From NCBI GenBank assembly GCA_014281115.1, contig JACONQ010000006.1, positions 1 through 64,000 of the forward strand: DNA of 64,000 nt. The letters run 5' to 3'. This DNA is from Laburnicola sp. R22_1 (taxonomy: Eukaryota; Ascomycota; Dothideomycetes; Pleosporales; Didymosphaeriaceae). Both the position numbers and the translations under genes were made by a program. Positions 9,901-22,297 of the stretch are shown here, piece by piece. Numbering within the stretch: position 1 is the stretch's first letter; every line of letters starts with the position of its first letter. A model generated the notes under the pieces. It ran no database searches, was not told the DNA's origin, and saw nothing but the letters and a program-made list of their open reading frames with translations.

Positions 9901-12185
9901 TAGAAGCTGAGGTATAGGACGAGAGACTAAGTAAGAAGCTTATACTGCAAATGGCACAGAAGGCTGTCAACAATTTAGTAGGACTAGATGGACTAGTGCC
10001 CACTCTGCTAGTGTTTGGCGCCTACCTAAGAATAACGGACGTAGATCCTCTGTCACCCTCTACTGAAAAACGTACAAAAGCTATCAGACTAGCGACTAAT
10101 AAAGTGCGAAAACTGCACGCCTAGCGCCAAATTAACGACGCCCTTACGATACGGAATGGCCCAGATACGCGGATTACTATCAACCTGCCTATTGGCTCCC
10201 AGGTCCGAGTATATAGAGAGAAGAAAGGATGGACAGGCCCACATACGCTGCTTAAAACCTAGGGAGAGACCTGTATAGTAGAGCTGCCAAGCGGATCAAC
10301 CCAGTTCCGCTCAATAGTTGTGAAATCGTACTATAAGGAGCCGCAAGAGACTACGCCACAAGATCCCACACTGCTAGATACCACAATGCCAGATTCTGTT
10401 AGCGGTACGCCACCTAAATCCCCGCGCGAGAAACTAGCCGCAGAAGCTCAACCCAGTCGCCAAAGACGCAAGCCAACAAGATACCTAGGTGACAAAATAG
10501 ATAATAAGGATTAGGGTGAGCAGCTTTAATTAACAGCCTACATAACTGCAAAGGAAGTTGCGGATAGAGAGCTCTCTCGCAAACTGCGCTAGGAAGGCAA
10601 GATTACAACACCAGGAGCACCTTTTAAGGCATTACAAAGGCAGGAAATCGATAGGCTAATTGCAAGAGGAGTCTTTGAGTTTACTTAGTATAATTCAGAT
10701 AGCAAACACTAGGGGATCCGAGTATTCAAATCGCGACTAGTTAATGAGGTCAAAGGCAAGACAACAGACAACCCTTTTGAGAAATCTAGGCTAGTAATAC
10801 AGGCGTATAATGACAACAGAAAGGAGATTATTCTTACGCAATCTCCCACAATCTAATAGTCTAGTCAATGTCTTATTCTAGCTCTAGCACCTATAGCTAT
10901 CCACTGCGATATTAGAGTATACCTCCGCAACATTACTTAAGCCTATACGCAGTCAACAATATATCTTAACTATCTTATTCTCGCTCGACTGCCTAGTTAG
11001 CTTTAATTAACCTACCCGCCAAATACAATTATAGTGGTACAACGACCGCTATACAGCATACTAGAGGCAGGCACACACTAGTGGGCGACTTACCACAAGC
11101 ACTACCGCTAATAGTTAGCTATAGAGACGTCTACGTACGACCCCTGCCTGCTATTAATAGTAGAAAAGCCTTTTGGAGTTGTTGGCATACAGACAGACGA
11201 TACCTTAATTCTTGCAGATGAGCAGTTTGCTAAAAAAGAAGATATAGAACTGTAAAAGGCAGAAATTAAGGCTAAACCAAAGGAAGCTCCCTCTGCAAGC
11301 CTACCACTACTATTTAATGGCTGTATTATTACACAGAAAGACAAAGTGATAGAAATGAGACAGAAGGACTAGGGCAAGAAGATCTAGCTTGTAGACCTGT
11401 CGCACAGTGACTTCCGCTAGGCGTATAGAGAATAACGAGCTTGAGTAGCTTATATTGCGACAATTTGCCAACTAGAGGCTTTATTTGATCTATCTCGCGC
11501 CGCGTAAGCTTAGGATCTAATAGAAGAGGACGCAAAGGATCTTAATAAGCGACTAAAGTGGCAACTTGACAACCTAACCTGTGGACTATAATACGTGCCG
11601 CTATACCTTGCAACAGCAAAGCTGTATATCTTTGTTAACGGCTCATTTGTAAACAATAAAGATTATAGCTCCTAGATTGGATATATTATTGTATTAGCAA
11701 ATGAGATAATAGAGGACGACTCTGCGGCACAAGATAAGTTTAAAATCTATAGTAACCTGCTCTACTAGAGCTTAACCAAGAGCAAAAGGATTATATAGAG
11801 CGTGCTAGCTTTAGAGATCTACGGCATAGTTAGTGGCGTAGATATAGGTGTCTGTATAGGTCAGACAATTGGCAAGATTGCGTTGCAACTTGCATCTAAT
11901 CTTGGAGAACTATTGCCAATAGTAGTCTGTACAGACTCCTACTCGCTATACGAGTGCCTTATTAAGCTTGGTATAACAAAGGAGAAGAGACTTATAATAG
12001 ATATTATGGCTCTACGCCAATTATACGAGAGACGCGAGCTCGCAGAGATCCAATGGATTAATGGAGACGACAACCCTGCCAACGCGATGACTAAGAGCAA
12101 TCCAAATAAGTCCCTTAAACAGCTAGTTAGCTTAAACAAGCTGACAATTAGGATAGAAGGATGGGTGAAGCGGAAGGAGGGGTAG
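6933..12185 (+). pseudogene. Copia element 1 Gag-Pol polyprotein, RIP-broken
   Basis: Gag starts MSALASGKETSSLG at 6933 and is open for 86 codons. Later gag carries a zinc-knuckle-like CRKINCFSTRHT near 8510-8545. Integrase has the HHCC-type YCHHCQINAKLPSR near 9490-9535 and a catalytic-core region near 9560-9900. A linker with PRQRRKPTRYLGD-like residues ends near 10514. Reverse transcriptase spans about 10550-11400 and keeps its Asp pair in GIQTDDTLIL (about 11182-11211). RNase H ends with WINGDDNPANAMTKSNPNKS (about 12050-12110). Many TAG and TAA stops interrupt one continuous frame. This is the only copia in the window that keeps both RT active-site aspartates, but it cannot make a full polyprotein. 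Confidence 0.85.
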
Positions 12186-12240
12186 TAGGAGATTTAGGTA
12201 ATTGGGGATAGCTTCATTTTCACAAAGAAAAGACTGCCAG

Positions 12241-12446
12241 TGTTGGCAGTAGCTCTCCCCAAGTAGCTAGCGTTGTTATAGGGGTTCTACCCCTAGCCTT
12301 GCCTCCTTGTTTGGCTAGTGTTTGACAGGGGGTCTACCCTATCCTCACCTCCACGGTGAGGATAGGACAATAACTTACAACCAGAATCTTTGACTATCTA
12401 TTTATTACTGTTTACCGTGTATACACGACCCGACGTGGAACTAACA
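12241..12446 (+). repeat. 3' LTR of copia element 1
   Basis: Direct repeat of 6513-6718, followed by target duplication ATAGT at 12447-12451. The element A transposase frame resumes right after. Confidence 0.93.
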
Positions 12447-12451
12447 ATAGT

Positions 12452-13794
12452 TGTGATCGTATAACACTCGCAAGGAGACACTAGCGCGTCGCAACCTCAT
12501 GCAATACTAAGGCGGAAAATCAACTAGCTCTCCACCCACAATAGGAACAGGAGCTCCTACGCTATATCGATCGACTTACAAGGCAAGGCCTACCACCTAC
12601 ACAGGCAATAATACGAAATTTTGGCTTATAAATCGCGAAGAGAGAGCTTGGAGTAAACTAGGTTGATCGCTTCGTCGAGCAATATCCTGACAAGCTCATC
12701 TCAAAATTGACGACGGGCATAGACAACAGTCGCCACAAGGCTAATTTAGGGAGAAAGTACAGCCTCTACTTTAACCTCCTACGCAAGAAAATTAAGCAGT
12801 ATTACGTTAAGCCGCGTCACACATACAATATAGATAAGAAAGGCTTTGTACTTAGAGTTATAGGTCGCTTAAAGAGGATTTTTAGCAGGGCCTTATATAA
12901 GGATAGAAAGAGGAGAAGTACTATCCAGGATGGCTCTTAAGAGTAGATAACACTGCTAGCCTATATCTGTGCTAATAGATCTTACCTCGATCCTGCTCTT
13001 ATCTATTAGTTAACCTTAGGATTAATATAGGACTCCTGGCTACAGGCCCTTAATTATGAAACTTATCAGATTCGAATCTCCTCATCACCTTCTAGCTGGA
13101 CGAACAACGATATTAGTCTCGCGTGGCTTAAGCAGGTGTTTAATCGCAGTACTAAGGCGAAGGCTTAATTCTTCTATTAATTGCTTATCCTTAATGGCTA
13201 TAGATCTCATCTTACAATGGATTTTATTAAGTACTGCGATTAAAACAAGATCCTCCTCGCAATTTATCCTCCTCACTTAACCTATACGCTATAGCCCCTT
13301 AACATCTATATATTTAAGCCTCTCTTAACAGCGTACTTAAATAAGATCTTAGCCTTTATAGAGAGGAGCCAAGGCCTTACCTTAATAAGCAAGAGGGATT
13401 TCTTCCTATTATTCTATTAAGCTTAGCAGGCCTCCTTTAAGGAAGTAACTATCCTTAAGGCCTTTAAGGCTATAGGCCTCTCACCCTTTAATCCTAAGGT
13501 TATATTAAAGAGGTTCAATACCAACTTAAGTTCCTTAAGCGATAGCGAGTCCTTAGCCTTAAGTGCCTTAAACTAGAGGAAGACTAAAGGCCTACTACGT
13601 CAGGTAGTAAAGGATCGAGGTGATAGACAAGCTCAGAAGCTAAGCCAGGCTTTCCACCAAATCTTAACTTAAAAGACCCTCCTTAAGTATGAAGTTAAGG
13701 GCCTACGCGAGGCTTTAATTAATAAGAGGACGCGTAGAAAGCGAGGCAAGCCTCTCCTCCTTAAGGAGCCTAAGGAGTATTAAGGTGGAGCTAT
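12452..13794 (+). pseudogene. Element A transposase, catalytic core (Fot1/pogo-like DDE)
   Basis: This resumes the helix-turn-helix (ITLARRH) and continues with LTTGIDNSRHKANLGRKYSL (about 12710-12765), then YNIDKKGFVL (about 12824-12853), which contains the first catalytic Asp. The second catalytic block reads LILNGYRSHLT (about 13185-13217), with Asn in place of the family's Asp (normally LxLDGH). PPHLTYTL*PLNIYIFKPL (about 13270-13325) matches the conserved PPHxTHxLQPLDVxxF block. TAG and TAA stops interrupt it. It is cut at 13799 by copia element 2. Family role: DNA cut-and-paste transposition at TA sites; this copy is inactive. Confidence 0.88.
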
Positions 13795-13799
13795 ATTCT

Positions 13800-16700
13800 T
13801 GTAAGCAGTTGGGTAGTATGTGTAGAAAGTGTATATCGTAGAAGTATCTGTGTTCAGATGTGTATATGCCTGTGTATTGTACATGGAGTGATTAGAGGCT
13901 TGTATATAGTAGGCGAGCTGACTTATAAGACTAATGTCGTTATATAACATAGCTCTAGGCTGCTTATACACCCCCTTTAGGTTCGAACGCATATTTAAAG
14001 CTAATATTGGCTATAGGTCCCCCTCTGCCTTTGTGTGGCAGCTATATTTAGGTTAAGAACTAGTCTCTATATTAGTGCAGTCCTAGGTAGGTAGCTGTCC
14101 GCCGTCGCAGTGTTAGTAGACCTCGCTCTATACTACAGGCGTCCCTAATAGTAGGACGTTTTCCAGAGCCAGTATTGAGATCCTTATTGCTTCGCGTTCT
14201 GTGCTAAGGTTAATAAGTCTTGTAGGTGGAGCTTAATACATAATACAAGCATGTTTACTCTATGTATAAAGGTAAAATACAGCGTAAAGCTAAGTATATA
14301 ATAGAGCTAAGTAAAGTGTAGGGGTATAGCGTAGAGCTATATATAGGATAGAGCTTAGTAATATATAGCCTCGTTAAACCTGTAAAAACCATATAGGAGA
14401 AATTAGGAAGAGTACTATACTGTAGGAAAGCTTATTTAGAAGGAAATAGTTAAAAATAAAGAAGAGAAACCTAGTTTTTGTGCTTCTGCCTAGGTAGTAG
14501 CTTGGTAAGGCCGTTAGCTAGTTGACAGCTTGTCTGGATGTATAAGAGGTTAATGTTGTTAAATTGAGCTTCTTAGCGTAGCTAGTGATAATAGATATCG
14601 ACGTGCCGTATAGTAGTCTTAAGATAAGGCGTAGTAGAGGTAAGAAGCCGGATAGTCTACTAATTGTTATAGTATAGAAGGCGTTTATAATCTGGATTAA
14701 AGCTAATTTGTTTAAAGACTCTCCACTACTAGATTAGTTTAGTGCCTATAGATAATACGGCAACCAGCTCTACTTCTGTAGTGGACTTAGTAATACAGCG
14801 TTGGAGTGTTGCTTTCTAGTCTATAGGTCCGCCAAATAGGAAGAAGATGTAGTCTTGTGAGCTCTTGCGTGTAATCTTATTATTGGCGTACAACGCATCT
14901 GTTGCTTTAAAGAACTTAGGCTAAGTCTAGTTAGCTATATAGACTAATTCGTTTAAGATAGAGGCTGTGTAGTAGAGAGCTTAATCTTTAGTGCCTAGTA
15001 GGTAGGCGATTGTCTAGTAGGCTGCGTTAAGATGACGTGAAGATGTATTTGTAAGAAACTCAGCTAGTTTAGAATAAGCTTTTAAGATATTAGGTTAGGT
15101 AGCTCTAGCCGCGTAGCCTATAGAGCCTATAAGCTGGGCATATCTATGCTTAGTGAAGTTATTTGCCTAATCCTTAGATAGTAATAGCTCTTCTAGAGGT
15201 AGTGGGGCAGCTAGTAACTTTGTGTATGGCTTTAGTAAAGGATACTTCTATGCTAGCTTCTCGATATATAAAGCTTGTGATAGCCAGATAGAGCCATTCT
15301 TATAGTCTCTATACGTTTAAATGCCACAGAACGTTTAAAGCTCTTCTAGAGATTAAATCTTATATTAGCGTAGGAGCTTCTGCTCGAATTTATATAGTGC
15401 AGCCTTATAGGCTAGTAGGCAGAGTATGACAATGTTATTCATATAAAAGAAGACTAGAAGCTTGTTATTCTTCTATAGATAAGGAACGTCTTTGACTTTG
15501 CGTAGGCCTAGCTTAGTGAGCGTCTTAATAAGCTCTTAATACTAGAGTAGTGGTAAGGTCTTTAGGCTGTATAGAGCTTAACGTAGTCTCTATAGATAGT
15601 TAGGGTTAGAGAATTCTTCTAGTAAGTGATAATAGACTAGTGTCACGAGCTAAGCGTTTATAAATATATTAACAGCATTATATTAACGGATTTCTATGTT
15701 AAAGTAGGCAGCTATAGCGACTAGAGCTTGGAATATTCGAACCGCTAGAGTGGCTGCGTAGGTATCCTTGGTAGTCGCCTATAGATCGCCTCGTACGCAG
15801 ATACGGGCCTTATATTTCGTAAGGTAGCTTTGATTATTAAGCTTGTACTTAAAGACCCACATTAATAGGAGGACCTCTTGGTCTTGCGGGTTAAACTCCT
15901 GCCAGGTAATCCTCTTATACGTGCCTTTTTGCTTCACATTGCTAATTTCTTACTTTATAGCCTAGAGAAAGCCTTCCCTATATAAAAATAGCATTTTTAT
16001 CACATCTCTATAGAGACGCGGCTTAGGAGGTAGCTTGGTGTAGTGAAATCGTGTTTTTAATACTATAGCTAAGGCTGCTACGTATGCTAACTAGTATGTG
16101 CTAATAAAGAAGCTGCTACTCTTTTAAGATGGCTTTCTAGATCTTGTTAACCCTTTAAGTAGTATATAAGACTAACAAAGGTTGCTATTAATTAGTTTTT
16201 AATTCTCTGCTTAGTTTAAGTCCGTTTATAAGACAGAATCTAATGTTTTATATTTGCGCTTCTTTAAAAATGTGGATAGCGGCAGTAAGCTAGTTAGTGT
16301 AGCTAATAGTAAGCATGGTAAGTTGTTATAAAGTGAGCCCTATAAGCTGCTGTGAACCTTAGTAGTCTCTGTTCGAATCGGTGTTAAAAGCTGCTAATAG
16401 TGACTTCTTATCTAGTGTTGGGTTGTTGTTACTCTTTGCGTTAATTGGCTTTGCTTTATAATAGCAGTAGTCTGGCTAGACTAGTCTAGATCTAATGTAA
16501 GCTCGTCTTTAAATAAATCTTCTGTAGAGCTGTCTTGGCTGCGTATTAAAGGTAGTTAATACTTATGGGCGAATTGCTCTAGCTTAGAGCCTTATAGGAG
16601 CGGATCTGCTTTATTGTGTAGTTAATAAAAGAGGTCTTCTTAGAAGGTAACGTCTCTTACACGAATAACTTTGCCTCTATAAGCTTAGCTTCTCGCCTTA

Positions 16701-19438
16701 GGCATTTAGATTTAGTAGATGTTTAACAAGTTGTAGCCAACTAGGTATCCTACTAAAGCTTAAGAACTAAGCTTGTCTATTTGTGGTATCTACTTGCGCA
16801 GTGCGTATGCTTGGCAGCCATAGACGCGTAGGTAAGCAATTAACGGTTTCTTGCTATAAGTAATTTTAAATAGTGTTTTCCAGTCTAGTAATTACGTGGG
16901 TGTGCGATTGAGCAGGTATACTGCTGTGGGGTAGATCTCAGAGCCAAGTGCTAGAGGTAGGTTTGAGGTAATCCTTATTAAATAACTTCTCTTAATAAGA
17001 CTCCTGCCTAAGCGCTCTACTAAGCCATTCTGCTCTTTAGTGTGTGGAGCTCTAATCTATAGCTTAATGCCTTCTCTCTAATAATAGTCTCTAGCAGAGT
17101 TGTCTACTAGGCCATATCCTCGCTTATTGTCAGCAATAAGAAAGGTAACAGTTATATTAAATTCTTGTTTAATTGTTCGATCTAGTCGTCTAATAATAGA
17201 TAGTAGCGTAGGCTTGTCTCGTCTAGGTATTATATAGACAAAATAGAACTTTAAGAATAGGTTAAACTAGTAGAAGATATATTAATCACCGTTGTAGGCT
17301 CTTATGTTAAGCTTAATTAGGTTAATAGCGATAGTTTTAAAGGCTTAGGTTGCCCCTATCTCATGGCCTATTCGACGCGAGATAATCTAATATGCTTTAC
17401 TTTGTAGGCATTCTTCGCAGTTAACTGTTTAAGGAGTAGTTCTAGTAGCTAGCTATATGCCTATTACGTAACTTAACAGTTAGTTAATTGCATTATTACT
17501 TAGATATCCTATAAGAATATAGAGCTGGGCCTTACTTAGCAATCTTAATTTAGGCGGTAGGGCTAAGTACTGTGGCCAACGTTAATGGGTAGCGAATATT
17601 TAAAGCTGAGTAGATTGGGTAGATGGAGGATCAGTTCGATGGACTACTAGCCAGTAACCATCTAGCCTAGTAAGGCTAGCGATGTCTTTAACTTGTGACC
17701 CTGATAAGTTAGACTAATATAGAGTGTTTCTTCCTAAGTTAAAATGGACGTTTGACAATAATAGTTAGGCTAGAGAGACTAGGCTTATAAAGAAGCTTAG
17801 TATTAAGGCAACACGCTTAAGCTTTGTCTTTCTCTATCCTTAAGGCGTTAATAGGAGTATCTTAACTTCTCCCTATGCCTAAATAGCCATCTCTGTGCCT
17901 CCTACAAGGACAATATTGTCTGGCGATGTAGGAGCCTTCTATTAGAACTTAGTAGGATTGTTGCAGATATAGATATTAGTGACTAGATCTAGCGTCTATA
18001 AGTGGAGGAGCGAAAAGTGTTGTAGCGTTGGCCCGTTATTAAATGCCAATAAGTAGACAGCGTAGGCTTTATAGGGAAGGTCGGCTGCAGATGCATTGCC
18101 TACGTTAATTTCTATTAAATTAGGTTCTAACCTGTGGCTCCCTTAAACCCTACGCTTCTTATAGCGCTAATTCTTTTCCCAAATCTTGTTTAGTATGCCT
18201 TTCGTATCCTTGGCTTTATATTTAACTATCTTCTTAGCTTTTTTAGAGTTTTCAACAAATCCTTCTCTGCGCTGTAAGGTGTCGATGTATGGACACTGTC
18301 CCTAATAGTGTAGATCCCCACAGAGACATAGCTTTAATAGCTTTAATAGCTTGTCCTAATAAGGTCTCTTTCTGTTGTTTTGTCTATATAGAGACTCCTC
18401 TTAATTTAATATAGCTGCAAATGCTTCGCCTTAGATAGTTAATTTTATTGCGGTCGTACAATAGTAGCGCAGGTATCCTGCTAGTAGTTTAGGTAGTATT
18501 GGCTAGATAGAGTCACTATCTAAGGCAGTTAAAATAGTTTCCGCGTTAAATACTATAATAGCGATAGTAGCAGCGTAGCCAGGGTTAATCTGCCTAATAG
18601 CTCGAATGAGGTTCTTGTGAGGTTAGTAGCTATGCGTCTCTAGTAGCTTAAGTTGTTTGGCCCTATTATAGGCAGCAAGAAAGGTGCTACACTACTCCTC
18701 TAGATTCTCTCTATAAGTATACAATACTTTGGCAGTATTATAGGCTTTCTGAACCTAATATTCTCAATTAGCTGTTGTAGGGCTGTAGAGCTCCTATAGC
18801 ATCTTAAGCTAATTGTGGAGGGACTTTTAGTCCTTAATTTAATAGACTAGGTCCTGAGTAATAGTGTTAGCTACGTGCGCTTTAATTTAGCCAATCTTAT
18901 CTTTAGTTCGTCTGTATTCCTTAAGCTCCCTATAGTAGAGACTTATTTCCTGATTGTACTGCGCTCAAGCTTTAGTAGTAGGTTCTATTGCTAGCGATTC
19001 GTCTTCATTAACAGTTTAAAGCTGGGCAGGTTGCTAAGGCTTACTAAGCGTTAATAGGGGTGATAGATCTAGATTAATATATCCCCATACGTCTCTAGCC
19101 TCTACGAGCCTTTTAACAGTATAGATCTATAGTTCCTAGTTATATAGACTGTAAAGGATAATCAAAGAGCTGGCCTTTAATATGGCAAGATAGAGTAGGC
19201 TTAATTAATAAATAGGTAGGTAGGGAGTCAATGTATGTATATGAGTGCGGATTAGGCTAGGCTCATAACTATAAGCAGTTGGGTAGTATGTGTAGAAAGT
19301 GTATATTATAGAAGTATCTGTGTTTAGATGTGTATATGCCTGTGTATCGTACATAGAGTAATCAGAGGCTCGTATATAGTAGGCGAGCTGACTTATGAGA
19401 CTAATGTCGTTATGTGACATAGCTCTAGGCTGCTTACA
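13800..19438 (-). mobile_element. Ty1/copia retrotransposon 2 (5639 bp, minus strand, TSD ATTCT)
   Basis: LTRs at 13800-13970 and 19270-19438 share long identical blocks and differ mostly at C/T or G/A sites. The target duplication ATTCT lies at 13795-13799 and 19439-19443. Beside the 5' LTR (right side, minus strand) the sequence GTTATGAGCCTAGCC begins at once, matching the anticodon stem-loop complement of initiator tRNA-Met, a half-tRNA primer site. Coding order is Ty1/copia on the minus strand. Confidence 0.92.
14000..19200 (-). pseudogene. Copia element 2 Gag-Pol, RIP-broken
   Basis: Read on the minus strand: gag about 19150-18000 with a zinc-knuckle-like CLCGDLHY*GQC (about 18285-18335); integrase about 17450-16650, including HTKEQNGLVERLGRSLIKRS (about 16990-17055) and AVYLLNRTPT; reverse transcriptase about 15950-15200, including DTYAATLAVRIFQALVAIAA and the active-site block FFYMNNIVIL (about 15420-15455). 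There the usual Asp-Asp is Asn-Asn. The frame is studded with TAG and TAA. RNase H should follow toward 14500 but is hard to read. The element has lost coding capacity; catalytic Asp loss by G-to-A change is consistent with RIP. Confidence 0.82.
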
Positions 19439-19443
19439 ATTCT

Positions 19444-19657
19444 AGTCTTTAAGGAAGGTAAGGGAGGCACGTGATTAACGGCAGCTTAAAGAGCGCGAGG
19501 AGGAGTAGGTACAACACTAAAAAGCTAAGACAAATAGGCTTTGTAAGGAGGCAAGGCAGGCCAAGGTAAGAGAAAAGGAGATAAAGCGTTAGGCAAGGGC
19601 TACAACCAGGCTAGTAAGGGAGAAGGAGAAGGCTAAGAAGGCTGCTAAACAGGCCTC
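19444..19657 (+). pseudogene. Element A transposase, C-terminal charged segment
   Basis: Continues the frame from 13794 after the copia 2 insertion. Joining at one ATTCT copy gives GGAIF then SLRKVREAR, a block typical of this transposase type, followed by Lys/Glu/Arg/Ala-rich coiled-coil-like sequence (VREKEKAKKAAKQAS). It is cut at 19658 by element B at a TA site. Confidence 0.85.
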
Positions 19658-19659
19658 TA

Positions 19660-21796
19660 CCATATTTTACCACCAAATGCACGGACCTACCAAATGCACG
19701 TTTTTGCCGCCACTAAGGGCAACGCTTCAAAACCTATACAACGCTAAATATATAGTAAAATCACTAGATTTTTTGCAGTAGCACTTGTAGGAGCATATAA
19801 AACCATTGCGCAATAATAAATTACTTGCGATAACGCTATGGGAGCTGTACAGTACGGGTGCGCATGGCTCTGGCGGGTGAGGGCACCCTCTCTCCAGTGG
19901 GCTCTTGATCAACAATAGTAGCCTCAGGTCTCTCAAGAGCTTGTTTTTTTGGTGTACAAGGGTTAAGGCTCTATTAATTACCCTTTTTAGACAATTGTAT
20001 ATTACCTTTGAGTTGCTTTTCAAGCTGCTTTTGGAGTAGCTTTTTAGCTCGCTCAGCAGCCTTGGCCTCTTTTGCTTGCGCCTTTAGTTCTCGCGCCGCT
20101 AAACGTACGCGAGCTCTCTCCTCTTTAAGAGCTTGTTTCTCCTGCTTTTTAAGAAGCCTTTGGTGTTAAGCCTCTAAGAGTTGTTGTTGTTAAAGCTTTT
20201 TATTAGTCTTAATTTGCTCCTACCTCTTGTGGGCCCTCTGAACTTTGCTAGGTAAGTAAAATATAGCGCCGCCATGCCAATTATTAGGTTTATTAAGTAG
20301 GAGAGGCTTGCCACGTTAACGGCGCCTCTTCTTATTAATAAAAGCTTGCTTAAGCCTATCATATTAGTGTTGAAGGATCCTATATTTAATCTCAAGCTTG
20401 TGATAACTTTGCAACAGCTATTTACGCTCCTTAGCGTAGTCCTCCGCAACAATATCCTTTAGTATTTGCCGTACTTTACGCCAATCAGAATCAGAGAGGT
20501 TTGACGAGCTACTCCGACTTAAGGGAGGGCTCTCGTGCTCTGCGATAAACTTCTTAAGTATAGTGTTTGGGTTATAAGGTGACAACCTAGTACACTTAAA
20601 AGCTTTGAGTATTATTGTTTCTTAAAAGGCCCTTTGCTAGGAGGCGTTAAAGAGTCGATAAAAGTCGCGTTTAGTAATTACTAAGAGGCCCTGGCAGTTG
20701 TACATAAACTCTAAGAGCTCTCTTGTATACGCCGTACTTAGAGGCTTAAACATCGCCACATTAAGAGGCTAGAGAGTGTGGGTAGCGTGTGGCGAGAAGG
20801 TTGTAAGGAGTATTTTGTTATTGTCGCAGTACGTGATAAATTGCATGGTAATATAAGACCTATGCCTATTAAGTATGAGTAGTTAGTACTCCTTACGAGC
20901 TTTCTCCTTAGTCTCGCGATCAAATACTTGTTTAAGCCACGCCAAACCAATCTTATTGTGGGTCCACCCACTTAATAAGCTCGTAAAAAAGGCCTTGTAG
21001 TGTTGCGGATCAAAATCTTAAAGCTATAAGTCTTGTATATTGCCCGTAGTAGCTTAATAAATTAAGGCTGGCGTTAGCGAGGTACCGTTAGCGCAAATAT
21101 AGGCAATTGTTGTTACCTACTCTCTATTGCCGTCCTGGAGCATTTGCTTGTGAGGGCCCTGCTCATACAGCTGCCGCGAGAACACTCTTTTCATCTTGGA
21201 GAGCACTCCAATAAGGAACCCTTTTTTATCTATATTGTACATATGGCGACTGTCGATATCGTACTGGGTTATTTTATCGCCTAAAAGCTTAAAGTATAAG
21301 GCGTATTTGGTAGCAGAATCAGCGCGGTGGCGACAGGCGTCGATACCAGTAGTCCATCGCGATATAAGCTCAATATTGTTGCGGGCAATAAAGCGCTCAA
21401 CCTAGTTTTTGCCTAGCTCTTTTCTGGCTATTTCTGTTGCAAAATTTCGGATTATTTACTTTATAAGAGGCAGGCCTCACTTGTTAAGCTTATATATGTA
21501 GTTTACAAGCTCTTTTTCTTGTATAGTGTTAAGAAATTTCTACTCATTTGCCCTCTCTATGTGGCTTTTATTGATCCCGCGCGCGCGCCGCGATAAAGTT
21601 GATCGCTTAACGCCAAATAATTTGGCAATTTTGGTGTAATTAGGCTTTTCGCCTGCTGGCAAGCTTTCAATTGCTGTCAGCGCGGCCTCCATAGCGTCAA
21701 TATTAGTGGAGTTATGAGCGTTGATAAACTACGTGGATTTTTTCAAAACCGTGCATTTGGTGGGGTCGTGCATTTGGTGATTACCGGTAGTCATGG
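19660..21796 (-). mobile_element. Pogo-type element B (2137 bp, TA target duplication)
   Basis: Both termini start CCAT, and each contains two copies of ACCAAATGCACG. TA lies at 19658-19659 and 21797-21798. Element A's transposase frame is restored when B plus one TA is removed (KQAS joined to RAAARRTHQQ). The single minus-strand transposase fills most of it. Confidence 0.9.
19930..21692 (-). pseudogene. Element B transposase (Fot1/pogo-like), RIP-broken
   Basis: ATG at 21690-21692 gives MEAALTAIESLPAGEKPNYT with helix-turn-helix YTKIAKLFGVKRSTLSRRAR. Further blocks are SRWTTGIDACRHRADSATKY (about 21300-21370), YNIDKKGFLIGVLSK (first catalytic Asp, about 21205-21250), LILNRHRSYITM (second Asp replaced by Asn, about 20850-20885), PHATHTLQPLNVAMFKPLST (about 20740-20800), WHGGAIFYLPSKVQRAHKR (about 20225-20285) and a long charged C-terminal helix. 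About a dozen TAA or TAG stops. It is the clearest full-length template of the 2.1-kb family here. The C-terminal end is uncertain. Confidence 0.88.
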
Positions 21797-21798
21797 TA

Positions 21799-22035
21799 GG
21801 GCAGCTGCTCGCAGGACTCATCAACAACTTAAACAAGCTCTTAAAACCTCCTAAAAGAATAAGAAGCGCAGCCTTAAGACTCCTATAGGAGCTACTCAAA
21901 AAAGAGCTCTATTGCAAGGCCTATAGCTATTAGAGAGCCTTAAGGTGCTATTGCAGGCGCGCCAGCTCTTAGGTCACAACGTAGCCGCAACATTACACCT
22001 TCTACACGATATTAATAGTTATATATATTAATTAA
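21799..22035 (+). pseudogene. Element A transposase, extreme C-terminus
   Basis: Resumes after element B with RAAARRTHQQLKQALKTS and continues to LLGHNVAATLHLLHD before a TAA near 22033. The right TIR of element A follows about 95 bp downstream. Confidence 0.8.
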
Positions 22036-22297
22036 AGCCTATAGATATTACTATTAGAAAATATCGCGATAATAGCTATTGTGTGAGACTCTACAGCCTT
22101 AAGTTGTAGGGCTATTTTAGTGTTCAAGGTGACTCGTTACGCCGTGAGCCTCAATAACGCCAAGTAAGCGGCCAAGCATATGGGGGGGAAATTAGCGGCG
22201 TCTTAGCTAATAGGGCGTTATTTAGAAGTGTCTATTTAGCTACTAAAAAGTTAGGTTTAAAATATAGCTTTATTAGCTATTAGGCTATAACATTGCA

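Larger units (their letters stand above)
6513..12446 (+). mobile_element. Ty1/copia retrotransposon 1 (5934 bp, both LTRs, TSD ATAGT)
   Basis: LTRs at 6513-6718 and 12241-12446 are 206 bp each, begin TGTTGGCAGT and end in AACA, and differ at only a few C/T sites. The 5-bp target duplication ATAGT lies at 6508-6512 and 12447-12451. The internal order is gag, integrase, reverse transcriptase, RNase H, which is the Ty1/copia order. The near-identity of the LTRs points to a fairly recent insertion despite many stops inside. Confidence 0.93.
6333..22154 (+). mobile_element. Pogo-type element A, 2.1 kb net, carrying three later insertions
   Basis: The TIRs are CCGAGGCTCACCGCGTAACG at 6333 and its near reverse complement ending TGAGCCTCAA at 22154, each beside TA (6331-6332 and 22155-22156). 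Removing the Ty1/copia element 6513-12446 (plus 5-bp TSD), the Ty1/copia element 13800-19438 (plus 5-bp TSD) and pogo element B (plus TA) leaves about 2100 bp. That matches elements B (2137 bp) and E (2126 bp). The plus-strand transposase frame is restored across all three junctions. Confidence 0.9.

Noticed and set aside
19255..19270. GGCTCATAAC beside an LTR as part of a tRNA gene
   Set aside because: No tRNA cloverleaf surrounds it. The position directly next to the 5' LTR makes it a primer-binding site.
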